DNA from: Chrysomallon squamiferum
Taxonomy: Eukaryota > Mollusca > Gastropoda > Neomphalida > Peltospiridae
Reading direction: 5' to 3'
Assembly: GCA_012295275.1 (NCBI GenBank)
Contig: CM022672.1
Span: forward strand, 601,943-665,942
Length of the DNA stretch: 64,000 nucleotides
Shown here: positions 25,319 through 38,500 of the stretch, in pieces
How the letters are laid out: the number at the start of each line of letters is the position of its first letter
Position numbering within the stretch: the stretch's first letter is position 1
Translations under genes and position numbers: made by a program
The notes under the pieces: model-generated
Told to the model about the DNA's origin: nothing
The model's database searches: none
The model's input: the letters and a program-made list of their open reading frames with translations, nothing else

Positions 25319-26106
25319 TTATCTTCGCAGACTACGCAGTAGAAACTGGTTTTGCACGTCGGGAGGAAACCTGGGCGGAGAACCCGTCCTGGGCGTGAAC
25401 GAACCGCGCCTTTCCATCTGAGTGTTGCAGCTGGGCAGGGAACGACTGAACGCACTTCGGAACTTGGTGGAGATAAGGCCGTAGATGAGCGGGTTGCCGG
25501 CGCTGTTGACGTACGCCAGAATCCTCGACAGCGACAGAATGTTAAAGTAAAACTCCATCCCCATCCACTCGATGCTGGTCGACGGAGTAAACACCAGCCA
25601 CAAGCCGACAATTCTGATTGGCAGGAGTGAAACAAAAAATAAAATCACTATGGAAACCATCATGCGCACAACCTGTTTCCGGGAATGAATGGCTTTTACA
25701 TTGGTGCTTTCCCCTGGCGAGGTTTCGTGGTTCAGTCTGAAGAGCTTTTTGATGATGGACATGTACATGAACGTCAGCATACACATGGGCAGCAGGAAGA
25801 ACACACAGAACATGAGGACGACGTACAGCTTCGGCAGCGTCGTCTCCATCTTTGTACGACACACCTTCACTGCAGAGCCGTCGAAGAACTCAGCATCCTC
25901 CAGTGACGTCATGAAAATGAAGGGTAGTGACAGAATGAATGCAGACAACCAGATGCACGTCACACAGACAGCCGTGTTGCCAAGGAGACACATTCTCTTG
26001 TCACTGAGTGGGCGACATATCGCGTAGTACCTCTCCAGACCGATCGCTAACAGAGTCAGCACCGAGGAATGTAGGGACGCGTGTTCGAGAAACGGTACCA
26101 GCTTAC
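25319..26106 (-). CDS. Rhodopsin-family peptide-type GPCR 2, exon encoding TM3 to the C-terminus
   Basis: Last coding exon, preceded on the - strand by the acceptor TATTTTTCAG. Its first two bases complete the split Cys154 codon, then the frame reads KLVPFLEHASLHSS into TM3 with ERY at 178-180. Extracellular loop 2 contains VKVCRTKM (Cys236), as in GPCR 1. TM6 reads FVSLLPIR (313-316 = S-L-L-P), again lacking the CWxP tryptophan. TM7 has NSAGNPLIY (NPLIY 358-362). The tail is basic and rich in Ser/Pro. Residues around TM3-TM7 match GPCR 1 closely in order and spacing, so the two are paralogues. The assembled protein is 415 residues and intact. Likely role: receptor for a neuropeptide or peptide hormone; the ligand is not deducible here. 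Confidence 0.93.
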
Positions 26107-29084
26107 CTGAAAAATAAACAATTGTTAACATTTGTACATTTGTTTCAGCTACGCTGTGACAGTCGTATGTTACAACAACACTGTTACAGTCATCACTACT
26201 ACGACTATAATGTTACCAATTTGTCGTATCAACTTAGACTACTAGTTTAACTATTACCAACACTTCTACACTACTACATCTGACATCGCCATATCCTCAT
26301 CCATTATTACTAAAATCACACTCATCACCATTACTAACCCCACTCACACTACCACTGCTACTACTACAACAACTATTATAACAGAAAAACTAATTATTTT
26401 AGAACACTGCAAACCACATTTAATCTTGATGTGTGGGATAACGTGTTATAAATATCTGAAGACCTATCTTTTAATCTTTGATTTTTTTTCTATAATTAGA
26501 TTTTTTTCTGGATTATATGGATGGTAGAGTTATACAGATTATATAGAATAATTCGTGATGTTTTACAAGTGGAGTAAAATGAGGCTAGTTCAGTAAAATG
26601 GCATGACGACACGACATTTTCAAAGAGTATCTGAAATTACACGCAATACAGCTCATTATACTGATTTAACAGGAACATATATATTTTACAGTACACTGCA
26701 TAGACAAACACTAAAACACAGACAGACGACATCATTAAAAATAATGATATAGTCATGATGATATCTATTCATGACCAGATTTAACAAGTGAATTCCAAAT
26801 TTGTTTCACCGTTACATAAACACGCTTTTAAACTTGGACAGAAGAAACCAAGCTGTGTTTTAAAGAGACTGGTATTTAACTCATTTTGAAAAATCACTGG
26901 TGCTTAGTTTAACGTAACATCTGATGACATTACTGAACAAAAATAATGTTTACTGGAAATCATGGTAGTGGAAGTTCGCTATTGCCAAACCATGAAATAA
27001 TTCTATTGACACAAATATAACGGACACCATATCTCAAACTTTTATCTTCTATTTGCTGTCAAAAAGATGGAAATAAAACTGGTTCTATGCCCTGTTTTTG
27101 TAAGACAAACATCATTTCACTATGCTAAAACATAATAATCGTATAAGCATGTCTGCATATTTTCCTGATGAAATTGCCAGTTTTCCTTTTTTCACCCTTA
27201 CATTTAAAATTCATAATATTCAAATTAAAAGAAGATAGTAACCAAAAAAAAATAAAAATAAAAATAAAAAAAATAAAAAATAATATGAAATAAAAATATC
27301 ACAACAAAAAGCCAAAAACCAACAACAAATGTAAATGACGTAAATCGTTGGGAGCCTAGATACCAATTATTGTCGCCAAGGTATCCGCTTAACTGGCAAA
27401 ATGATGACAGTAATATGATCTAAGAGACCCGCTTGAAGACATGGCATAAAAAAACAAGAACGATATAACCCTGAGCGGAAACGTTTTCATAAATTACACG
27501 CTAAGTGCTGTTAGTATATGTGCTGACTTGAACGAAGCTCATATAATGTTCAAATAATGTGTGAAAAAAACCTCTTTGTACAAAGTAAAACGTAATGTCT
27601 GTTTTTAAATAGACATATCTATTAACGTAACATTTATTATAAAAATAGATCTACCTGTAACTTTAACTTAACAGATGTCTATATTAATATAACATTATTT
27701 TTAAATGTATCAATCTGTAACATCGACATAACACTTACGATAAATTGTCCGTATGTCACATCAATACAACGTTTATTTCATATAGATTTATCTGTAACAT
27801 ATTAAGATAGCAATTAATTTAAACAGATGTTTTTGTAACATTAACATAACCGTTTTAAAATAGATCAGTTTGTAAGGTGTTAACGCAACAGTTATTTCAA
27901 AATGAATTTGACATAAAACGTAACAGTTATTTTAAAGAGATCTATCAGTAACGTTAACGTCAGTTATTTCAGATAGATTCATCTGTAATATATTTACATC
28001 ACAGTTATTTTAAATATATTTGTCCGTAGAATATTAATATAAGTTACTTTAAATAGCTCTCATCTGGGATCTGGCGACATTTCTCTAGTCTAGTACGGCT
28101 GTGTCATTTATAAATTCATGTTTTGCTAATCGCTTTCTGCTAACAACCGGGTTGTCTGCGAAACAAGAATTGGCTGATTGACAGAAATGATTAAATTATT
28201 GACAACGTACTGAAACTTATAAAAAAAAATAAATAAAAAAAAAAATAAAAAAAATAAAAGAAAAACGTAACATAAAAATAGAAACTAACTAACATATTAA
28301 AGTGTTCTGTTCAAATTCATCAGTTCTTATATTTGCCTTTTTTAAATTTATTTTGTTCAGCATGTCTTTCTTTCTTATTCACCGTATTGTGCTTCTTTAG
28401 AATTATATGATACAATGTTGTTATTATAATTATGTAATGTTGTTATTATATGATACAATGTTGTTATTATAATTATGTAATGACTTTGACACATATTTGA
28501 CATTCTAATTTTATTATGTATATTTTCATAAAATATATAAGATGAAGCCAAGTTTTGCATTTTAAAATCACATTTTTATTCTTTCATAATTTAATAAATT
28601 AATAAATAAATAAATAAATAATTCTGGTTTTCGTTGATCCAGTCTTTATATCTGATTTAAATTTATTTCTAAATCTTCAATTTTTATTGTTTTTTAATTT
28701 TGTTTCTAAAAATCCACTATTCGAACAGTAATCTGAATATTGCACGTAAATCGATGTGCTGGGTCCTAGATTCCCGCATATGTCAGGGCCGTATGTGTCC
28801 CAGCTTATCGTGAGTCAGACTGTAACCGGAAACTTATCTACGCATGTGCAACACTGTCACATGTAATCCCTCCCTCGCCTTCCTTTGATTACGCGAATGT
28901 CGTCAAAGCCACAGATTTTGAAAAATGATGACGACTTTGGCCCCTTGTAAAGACCTGACTGATATTTTTAGAAATGCATATTAATTCTACTTACATTGTG
29001 CAAACTATGAAAATACGAAAACAACTGCCATTTATGCTATAAAATAGATATATGTATTTTTTTTTGTGTGTTTAGAATACTTAC
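26107..29084 (-). other. Phase-1 intron of GPCR 2, about 2.98 kb
   Basis: Read on the - strand the intron starts GTAAGTATT and ends TTTTTCAG. It interrupts the same TM3 cysteine codon, in the same phase, as the GPCR 1 intron. It holds a diverged tandem repeat at 27600-28060, A-rich tracts near 27245 and 28220, and a short duplication at 28405-28482. No other gene is seen. Confidence 0.9.
27600..28060. repeat. Old, diverged tandem repeat
   Basis: Degenerate copies of a motif built from TAGATNNATCTGTAACAT, TTAACATAACAGTTATTTTAA and similar words recur roughly every 55-65 bases. Copies differ strongly, so the array is older than the other minisatellites in the window. Confidence 0.7.
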
Positions 29085-29544
29085 ACATTGCTTCTCCAAG
29101 AAGCCAGCGATCTTGTCCAAAAAATTCCAACATGGCCGACGGCTGACAAATGACCAGCACGAGCAAATCCGCCACGCTGAGGCTCATCAGGAAGTAATTG
29201 ATGCGCGAGCGCATGGCTTTCATCCGGGCTATCACCTGAATCACCATGATGTTACCCGCCACACCCACAAGAAATATAGCTCCGTTTAATACAGATACGT
29301 AAAATAGTAGGTAGAACGGCATCTCAATGATATCACGTGATTGGCTGGAAGTGTTAGTGTGTATGACGTCACTGGTGACGTTACAGCATTGTGGTGATAC
29401 GTCACTGAAACTAGACCTTGGAAAGCTGTGCAGACTCTCTCCTACAAGTCCTGACTCTACGACAAAGTTTGTGTGACTTACGTTTTCTGCGTGAGAGAAA
29501 AACTCCATTTTGTGAAAACTGTTGTAAAACTCGAAATGGTACAT
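29085..29544 (-). CDS. GPCR 2, exon encoding the N-terminus to the start of TM3
   Basis: First coding exon of the - strand receptor. The extracellular N-terminus is about 75 residues with three sequons (N21-V-S, N55-V-T, N64-T-S). TM1 is about 76-104 with GN (N98). TM2 has LSVADLLVL with D126, and then CQPSAMLEFFGQDRWLLGEAMC up to the splice, the same order as in GPCR 1. The exon ends on the first base of the Cys154 codon; the donor is GTAAGTATT. The start is taken as Met at 29544; Met13 is an alternative. Inside the N-terminal coding part GAAAACGTAAGTCAC resembles a donor, but using it would remove TM1, so it is probably not used. Upstream, an acceptor-like site at 29692 suggests the exon carries a short 5' UTR (29545-29691). 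Confidence 0.9.
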
Positions 29545-29691
29545 ACTATGCTAATATTTCATAGGTTTACGTCATCTGAGTAGTTCTGTAAATGGACTGT
29601 TTAGATTAGTGAGCTTACAAGTAGACGTTTACATTAATCATGCAAACACACCTTTTACAGTAGTCGTAGAAATAGCTCACTGACACCAGTC
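29545..29691 (-). other. Putative 5' UTR of GPCR 2, same exon
   Basis: On the - strand TGTTCTTACAG precedes this interval, which then runs to the start codon without another good splice signal. Inferred from splice signals only. Confidence 0.3.
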
Positions 29692-30202
29692 CTGTAAGAA
29701 CACCATTTACTTGAGTCCCACAAGAAAAAAAATCGATATTAAAAGTCCTCTTAAGAGAAGACCGTAAGCATCAGATCCGCAAGTACATAGTCTATCAGAC
29801 TTCACTGGACACTTATTTCAATAAATCTCCACTGTTCATACCTTCCATTGTCCTGTCAAAGTCACTGAAAACACGAATACCTTTTCTGTAACTGACGAAA
29901 TGCTGTTTTCAGAAAATTACTGACAAAAAACAGACTGTCCAGTAGTGATCATAAAAACAATATTTAAAAATTCAGAATTATTCTAAGCCTTAAACGAATT
30001 GCTATATAAAGGCCTGCTAAAACGAGAAAAGTTGACATTACTACGAGTTAGGATTTCAGCCTGACGAGTATTCCCACAAGACAAGACGAAGTAACAACTC
30101 TTCGCGCTGACTCGGTTCATGAATCGTTTTTCTCTTATCTTAGTAGAGAAATATAACTGTATCACTGTGTGCAGTAACAACAGCTGTATCACTGTGTGCA
30201 GT

Positions 30203-30640
30203 AACAACAGTTGTATCACTGTTGATGTAAGAACGTTAGTAACAACAGCTGTATCACTGTTGATCTAAGAACGTCTGTTTTTAAATCAAGTTTGTGTCAC
30301 TGTTGATCTAAGAACGTCTGTTTTTACATCAAGTTTGTGTCACTGTTGATCTAACTACCTCTGTTTTTAAATAAGTTTGCACCACTGTTGATCTAAGAAC
30401 GTCTGTTTTTAAATCAAGTTTGTGTCACTGTTGATCTAAGAACGTATGTTTTTACATCAAGTTTGTGTCACTGTTGATCTAAGATCGTCTGTTTTTAAAT
30501 CAAGTTTGCACCACTGTTGATTTAAGTATATCTGTTTTTACATCAAGTTTGTGTCACTGTTGATTTAAGTACTTCTGTTTTTACATCAAGTTTGTGTCAC
30601 TGTTATTTAAGTACTTCTGTTTTTACATCAAGTTTGTGTC
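30203..30640. repeat. About 43-bp minisatellite, about 10 units
   Basis: Tandem copies are built around TGTGTCACTGTTGATCTAAG followed by AACGTCTGTTTTTA and ATCAAGTT, with GCACCAC and ATTTAAG variants. It lies just upstream of GPCR 2, inside its presumed leader intron. Confidence 0.93.
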
Positions 30641-30710
30641 TGTGTTTTGACAAATAATTATCTGGTACCCACATGTTTGACAACAGCTGTTGTTTTTACA
30701 GTTGACTTAC

Positions 30711-30942
30711 TCTCCGTCACTGCTGTACTAGAAATGACGTGCACTGTTTTTTTTCTATTATATCGCTGCTGAGAGTTGACTAGCACCGTTTGACTGCTGT
30801 TTTACTGGTATGGAATTGAAGGAGACGGTTTCGCCCACCGCTCATCGATTGTGATTACAGGGTTACGTAGACAGAGAGAGAACTTGATAAACCCATGTTG
30901 TGTCACTCGGTTCACACTCTCGTTTTGTTCACCTGAAAAAAA
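30711..30942 (-). other. Candidate 5' non-coding exon of GPCR 2
   Basis: On the - strand the segment is bordered by a strong acceptor (TTTTATTTTTTTCAG ending at 30943) and a consensus donor (GAGA followed by GTAAGTCAAC at 30710). It is 232 bases of unique sequence with stops in frame. Its position about 1.2 kb ahead of the GPCR 2 start fits an untranslated leader exon. There is no direct evidence of transcription. Confidence 0.35.
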
Positions 30943-31056
30943 TAAAACAAAACAAAAATTAGACATAGAAAGTTTGTGTGTATGTCAGTGTGTGAGAAAG
31001 AGGACAGAGAAAGAAAATTAAAAAATATACATACATACATACTTAATACTTAATAC

Positions 31057-31156
<100 letters not shown>

Positions 31157-31900
31157 AATTCAATGTTTATGTGATACTGGTTGTATTAATGACAGAAATG
31201 ATTTTGAGTATGTCAGAATGGAACACAGATATAACATTTGAATAAAAAAGTGTAATAAATGTTTAATAAAGTTAGTAGAGTAATGTGTATTAAACTTTAA
31301 AAAAGTGCTTACGTGAGCTCAGTTACTCAAATGTTTATGCTGTCTTTATTAAAATTTCAATAATACCGCTTACCGTAAACGTGCAAATAAATATTTTTCT
31401 GCAGTTTTAAATAGTTACGCCAAGTTAGCATTTGTCTTGTAAACATTTATCTCTCTCTCTCTTTCAGTCTATTTGTGTGCGTGGAGTGTGCGTGTGTCTG
31501 TGGGTGCATGTATCTCTATATTTGAGTGGTAGTGTCAGTTGCTTGTTTTTTAAATGTACATATGATCGACTGTTACTAATATCACTGATGGTGTTACAGA
31601 TATCGTATTTTAATTGCCGCAGGTTTTATTCTCAGTTATTTGTTATTTCTTAAATAAATGAATTTCAACTTAAAAAACGACAGGAAACTTCAAGTATGAC
31701 AAATCATAGCATTATCAAAATAACATAACATTAATTTAAGATAATGCGAGTTGTAAATTTAAAACCAGTTTTATGTAAAAATCAGGTTTTTATTTATTTA
31801 TTTATTTATTTATTAATTTATTAAATAATATTTATTTATTTATTAAATTAATTAATTTACTTATTTATTTATTTTAAAACATAATTATAGTTATAATTAC

Positions 31901-31981
31901 AAACACTATTATTTAGTTTTTACTGTGTTTCTAAAGGAAAGCAAACACTATTATTTAGTTTTTACTGTGTTTCTAAAGGAA
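31901..31981. repeat. Two-copy 40-bp tandem duplication
   Basis: CAAACACTATTATTTAGTTT followed by TTACTGTGTTTCTAAAGGAA occurs twice back to back with almost no difference, so the duplication is recent. Confidence 0.9.
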
Positions 31982-32624
31982 CGAATCTTAGAAAACGTTT
32001 AATGTCAGCAAACTTCTTATTTCTCATCTGACTCGTCAGTTAACTCAGATACAGTTCAGTGTCCTATTTCCATACAGAACACAATATCTTCTAATATTTC
32101 TTCTCATTACTCAGCTCACCACTGTCTAACTAATTTCTTTTCAGTTCTCTTCCTGCTCTCATTTTTTTGGAGTGAGAATTACTTTCACTCTCTTTTGATG
32201 GTTTCTGTTTTCTAAGATTTAAATTATTCGCTTCATAACTTTGAATTCAGGCGTAAGTTTGAAGTGAGGCGTGAAACTTCCTCACTGAGTCTGTACTAGT
32301 AGCAGCACGTGCGACAACTGCACAGTCAACAAGAACACTGTCAGCAGCTACAACAACGACTGCAAACTTGCGTTACATTTTACTGTGAACAAAATGTTAA
32401 AGCAGAATCGCTCCATACTGACATGGACATAAATGAGTGTCAGTTCTTACAAATTTCAAATACTCAGGCATTCATAACACAAATATAACACTATTCTCCA
32501 TTGCACAACTGTATTTGTCGTGTTATTTGTGGATGTTGGTGTCAATATATGTGACCATGGCCAAGCGCTGTACATTGAACTTGTCTCTCTGACACTTTTG
32601 TTGGCTTATTTATGATTTTTCAAG

Positions 32625-32823
32625 ACAGGACAAAAATGCGAGTAACTGTTACGTATGTAGTAAAAACCGTTTATCGGATCAATACAGAGATTTGCATGCT
32701 TCACATACATTTTCAATGTGGTGTTGGGTTCCATGCAATAGACACATATTTGTTTCACGACTGATTCTCTTTAAGAGAAGCAGTTTGCTACTGATCATTC
32801 CACTGCAGTGTTTCATTCGTTGA
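32625..32823 (+). pseudogene. Possible decayed zinc-finger exon
   Basis: After a pyrimidine-rich tract ending TTTTTCAAG, one base plus 66 codons runs to TGA, the same entry phase as the intact finger exons on the other strand at 48-63 kb. The peptide contains CYVCSKNRLSDQYRDLHASH, with C-x2-C-x12-H spacing, then WCWVPCNR where a second finger would start. The hydrophobic core residues and the last histidine are missing and the second finger has the wrong spacing (C-x3-C). It may be a relic of the same exon family, copied away and inverted, or a chance match. Confidence 0.25.
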
Positions 32824-33587
32824 ATCACAGTAGTTTTCTACAGAACCAAATTTCAAAGACTGAAAACAAAAGCAAAACAAACAAAACATTACTATTGAGT
32901 TTCTATTTCAGTTTTGTCCTGGATCTACACTGATCACACATTATATTTCACTGTCTAAAAATTATAAGACAGAATCCAGTTTTTGAAGTAAATATTAATG
33001 TCAGATGTACGAAAATGTAAATTAATTTTTTTCAACAAACATCTTCATCAAAATAATGGTTTTCTTCCGCCACGTTCAATAAAATAATGTTTTTTTTTTT
33101 TTTTATTTAATCAAAGAAAAGGATATATCCTCAGATGTGAAGGAGTAATTACACTTTGACATTTCTTTCTAACCCAAGGACAAAACGTGGATAACGAGCG
33201 TTAGGTCTCTCTCACAATAGTTTTTAATTCCAGAACATGTCACAGGATAAAAAATTACTTCACAACATGAAACATACAACTGTTGTTTAATACGATTCAA
33301 CTGTTTAAATTATACAAAATGAGAATACACACAGAGTTTTATCAGATTTTTAACACGTCTTTAATTTAAATTATACTAAATGAAAATAGGTTTGATTTCG
33401 AGACTGTACATTTTTTAAGACACGTTTTTAATTTAAATAATACAAGATGAAAACAGCGACTAATTTCGACATTTTCAGTTTTCAGTGTTTAACGTCAAAG
33501 TCAAAGCTGTGGAAGAAGACGTTGTTATGTTAATGACACGAATAAATGTTAACTATCAGCAATCTCCTCTGTACTCTGACGTCATCC

Positions 33588-33702
<115 letters not shown>

Positions 33703-35791
33703 CAAAGACTAATGCCGAGAGAGGAGAATTAACGTAGGATTTTCTTCATAATTAACTTTTTAATCTTTTTCATCATCTAGCCAAATCAGAATAATAAATG
33801 TATTTGTGAGAGACAGATCTGTCACACACGGGTCAAGCTGAATACGTTGATGTTTATCTTCACAGTTCACGTGGTGCTGTTTATTACGTGTCTATCGGAT
33901 CACGACGTGTAACAGCAAAAAGGTTACTGATACATAGTTGTAGTAGCATGTCATTTAAGGGTATGGGTACAGGTTGTAGTAGTTACAGTAGTAATAGCAG
34001 TGATAACAGTAGAAGCAGTAGTGTAAGTAGTAATAGTAGTTGTTGTAACGGAGGTAAAAATCGCAGTTGTAGTAGTTGTAATAGTTTTCGTTTTTGTATT
34101 GGAGTGATAATTGTAAAGTTATCGATCTTAAATTAATTGTAGTAGAAGTAGATGTAGTAGTAGTAAGAAAAGTGGTTGGTGTTCTTCTTTTGTAGCTGTA
34201 GCAGTAATTGTTGATGTAGTAGTGGTAGTAATAATACATATACACAGACACACACACACACACACACACACAAAATCTCGCATATGTTCGACGTAGTGTA
34301 TGATGATTAAAGGACAGGTATTTTTATTATGTCATACTGATATGTATTTCATTTACGCAGCAATTTGATACTTTTATGAATAAAACATTCAGGGAAAGAA
34401 TAAATACAATAATCCTATACAATCAGTTTGTTAACAACATTAAAAAAACATCAGTAGATGTCAAACACACAAAAATTAAAAATTAAACCAGAGACAACTG
34501 TTAAAAGTGAACTGTTTAGCTAATCACGGAATTGTCTGAAATATTCACTGCGAAACACTTCTATTTGTATTCACCTCATTTTCCTGTCGGTTTTTATTTT
34601 CTGTCGACATGGAAATTAGTCGTTTTGTTCTTGAACAGAATATTAATGAAGTAATTGCAGATTAGCCAGAAATAGAATAAATCCAAATACATCAATAACT
34701 AGAGGACGACATTACCACGAACTGACCATAACTGACCACGATGACCGCTCCTTGTTTATTCTTCAAATGTCTTTCGTATTGCTTAAGGCAAAACATTATT
34801 GTTTAGCGTTGTTCATTTCTCAACAGCTTTCATATTTTTAATGGAAAAACATCATTTTAGATAATATTTTTACAGAAAATATTAATATGAAAATAAATAA
34901 ATTATTAATAATTTAACCCAATTTCAATACATTTGAATTCTAAGTGTTAGAAAATGTGACAGCAATGATAATAAAACACAAGCTACTGTCGTCAGTGCAT
35001 TAAACTCAGTGTTGTTATCTTTACTTAACGAGGCTTTAATTTTCTGGAGAGTTCTGTTTGCTAATAATAAAGTTTTATAATAAAAATTTATCAGAGATTC
35101 AAGGAGGCTGTATTTAACTTTTTGGACAGATACACATCACAGTATGCTGTCAAGTCATGTGGGTTGTACACAAATTCTGTTGCCATGGTTATCTTCTCGA
35201 TGACGTAATTATAGATTTTTTTGTAATAACTTAAATAAATATTGAACTGAGAGCTGATGTAGATATTAAACACTGCTAATCTCTTTGTTTTGTCTTTGTG
35301 ATAATATTTATCTTACACAGCTGATGACACACAGGACTTTTTCTTTCTTTGTAATACAAAGGGCGGGTCTAAATTCATATACAGTGGATGCAAATCAACA
35401 GATTTGTAAAATTCAAATATATAATGTTCAAAAACTGTTGTTTTTTTTTTTTAGAATGAACAATTTATTTATTTATTTAACTGTCTATTCATTCATTCAT
35501 TCATTTACAGCGATAATGTTGAATTTCTACATCAGGTTGCACTAGGTCATATTAAGTCAGCAAATATTGTTTTTCTGTTTGTTTTGTTGCTTGTTTAAGT
35601 TGACGATGTAAGTTGAAAATAAACACAGGACAATGTCGCGTGAGAAGAGAGTGAAAACTACAGTCAGGCATCCTGTACGAGATATCAAACTGTGACGTAA
35701 CTGTTTATTACACAGAGAAGTTGACTGTTTTACTGTTCAGGGAGAATGCGTGTTTTACTGCGATATTTGTCTTAATGTTTGACACTAGTCG

Positions 35792-35818
35792 TGACCTGTG
35801 ACCTGTGACCTGTGACCT
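35792..35818 (-). promoter_or_regulatory. Four nuclear-receptor half-sites with one-base spacing
   Basis: TGACCT occurs at 35792, 35799, 35806 and 35813. Read on the - strand this is AGGTCA four times with a single C between copies, i.e. three overlapping DR1 elements, the layout bound by RXR/HNF4/COUP-TF type receptors. It is also a simple 7-bp tandem repeat, so it may be meaningless. It lies between the candidate leader exons of GPCR 2. Confidence 0.35.
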
Positions 35819-36105
35819 GCGCTGAGACCCGCCATCAGCAGAATTCGAAAGAAATTCTAAAACGACTCGTACGAATTATTTTCTATTGGTTAATAAAACA
35901 GCAGTTAAAAAAAACTAACAAACGAACAAACAAACAGACAAACAAACAAACAAATAAATAAATATAATACTAACAGAAAACCCAAGTAAAAATATGAAGA
36001 ATATGAAAACATTCAGTGATATCTGATGCGAAAGTTTTTGACTTTATTTTGTTTTTGTTTTACTATTATGGTTACTATTACCACTCCTATTATTAATTCT
36101 GCCAG

Positions 36106-36181
<76 letters not shown>

Positions 36182-36182
36182 G
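36106..36182. repeat. (CAA)n and (CTA)n microsatellite
   Basis: About twelve CAA units run directly into about twelve CTA units. Confidence 0.96.
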
Positions 36183-36655
36183 CTGATGCTATTATTGCTA
36201 TTAATACTACTATCATTTTCATCACTGTTACATTTTCAGAGTTATTATTTCTTTTTACTTTAATTCAGGTATAATCATGAAAATGTATATTTTATTATAT
36301 GTATATTTCACATCTCGAAGAAACGCTTGGTGTAATTTGCAACCCAAAGACGTCCCCTGACTAATTTAGTTTGTTATTGATACGCATAAATCAAACCAGC
36401 CAAGGTCTTTGTATCTTCTATTTTTTTTTCTGTCTTTTTCTAGGATCTCCTTCGCAAAGTAATATAGAAACAGAAAAAACACTGTTGACAGAGGCAGTAG
36501 AAGGTTTCCACTCAGAATAAAATTAATGAAACCATATCAGTGGCTATTAGAACAATTTACTGAATTATTTCCCTTACCAGATGTCTTCTCCGTCCAAAGT
36601 CGACAAATAGTAGACAAATGATATTAGTAATGGAGGTTTTTATTTTTTTTATTTA

Positions 36656-36691
<36 letters not shown>

Positions 36692-36692
36692 T
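36656..36692. repeat. (ATT)n microsatellite
   Basis: A TAT/ATT run followed by TTTTA-rich sequence to about 36800. Poly-A and poly-T runs lie at about 36882-36909 and 36945-36963. Confidence 0.93.
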
Positions 36693-38146
36693 TATTTTAT
36701 TTTTTATTGATTTGGCATAAATGTTATCTGCAGTTTATTTTTTTTATTTTATTTTATTTTATTTATTTTCTATTCTTTTTATTATTTTTACAAAGGAGTT
36801 CAGCAAAGAACAGTAAATAATAACGAAAAGTTTGTTAAAACTATCAAATTAGTGTGTGTATCTGTTATATTTGTTTTTAGAGGAAAAAAAAAAAAAAAAA
36901 AAAAAAAAACGACAACAACAACAAAACATAATAGTAATGAGTCAGTTTTTTTTTTTTTTTTTTGGAGAAAAGTCGAAATTAACAAGTAGTGTTGTGACGT
37001 GTTTGAAACAAAACAGACCAGTGAATTAGTTTGTATCTGATTACATTCTGCTAAGTTACTTCGTTACCAGACTAACTCGTAGTATCAATTACTCACCCAA
37101 TTACTAGCTTAAATACCAATGCAAATATTTAATGACAAAACAAGTGACTTCTTTACCAACTTATTTTTACCAACAGGATAAATTCAGTAACGTAGTGAAA
37201 TACTGACCGACCTACTGCCTGATTTACTGATGTCCTTTTTTACTTACAAACTTACTGAGACTGACTAACCTGCTTACTTACTTGATCACTAAATTCGACT
37301 CACTTACTAACAGCGACTAAGTGATAACTTACGTGTAACTGCTGACTCACTGACTGGCTATCTGAATGAACTGTTTTACTGACTACTAAGAATTTGCTGA
37401 AGCCCAACTGTAACTTGAATTATTTGTTTATCTACAATTATTTACTGACTACTAGCTTACTGAAGACTTGTTTATAGCATGGACTTTATCATATAACTGT
37501 CCGATTAAAGTCACATAATTTTATCTTGTTGCTTGTTACCGAAAATGTGTCTTCATTTCTGCATCTTTAGAGATATCGCATACTCTGACTACCATGGTAA
37601 CGCACACCTTTCTACGTCAATGAATAAACATTATACATATCTTTAAAAGATTTCTAAAAAGAGAAATTTTACGCACGAAATTAAACTGATTCTAATTAAA
37701 ACAGTTTTGAAATAGTTATGTACTGCAAGAGAAACTTACTGTATTATATTTATTTCATACACCTCTAAACACTGTTTATATACTTATTTAAATTCATTAA
37801 TTTGAAATTTCTGACACAGAATAGATCATATTATCTTTGTGGTTATCGTTAGACATTCCTGCAATCAATCATTCACAACATCCGATTACATACATATTCC
37901 TCATTTGCGTAGCTTCACTTTATACATTATGCAGTATCTCAGTCTTGGTAAGATTCAGAATAATAAAGCGACATAATAATTAAATAAATAAATAAATATA
38001 TAAATAAATAAATAAAGATGAAAATGAAGAAATAAAATAAAATAAAATTAATAAATAATGTAAAGAAATAATGATAACAATAATGATTGTAATGGTAATA
38101 ATGATGTATAAGAACAATAACAGCGGCGAAAATCAAGGAGGTCAAG

Positions 38147-38254
38147 ATGAAAATAATAATAATAATAATAACAGTATCAGTTATAATGGTGATGATGATG
38201 ATGATGATGATGATGATAATAATAATAATAGTATCAGATATAATAGTGATGATG

Positions 38255-38300
<46 letters not shown>

Positions 38301-38317
38301 CAACAACAACAACAATA

Positions 38318-38352
<35 letters not shown>

Positions 38353-38373
38353 TAATAATAACAATAATAATAA
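38147..38373. repeat. Compound (AAT)n/(GAT)n/(CAA)n microsatellite
   Basis: AAT, GAT and CAA runs alternate, with a duplicated AACAGTATCAGTTATAATGG-like spacer. Poly-Asn, poly-Asp and poly-Ile frames here are artefacts. Confidence 0.95.
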
Positions 38374-38500
38374 AGTACTAGTAATTATTGTAGCAACAGT
38401 AGTATTCTATTCCAGTTTTCTTCACTAATTTTTTTTCCAATCATCATTATTATAATGATCATCAACACCATCATCACAACAAACAAAGTAGGAAACTTAC

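Noticed and set aside
37939-38428. Poly-Asn, poly-Asp and poly-Ile proteins
   Set aside because: Translations of AAT/GAT/CAA microsatellites.
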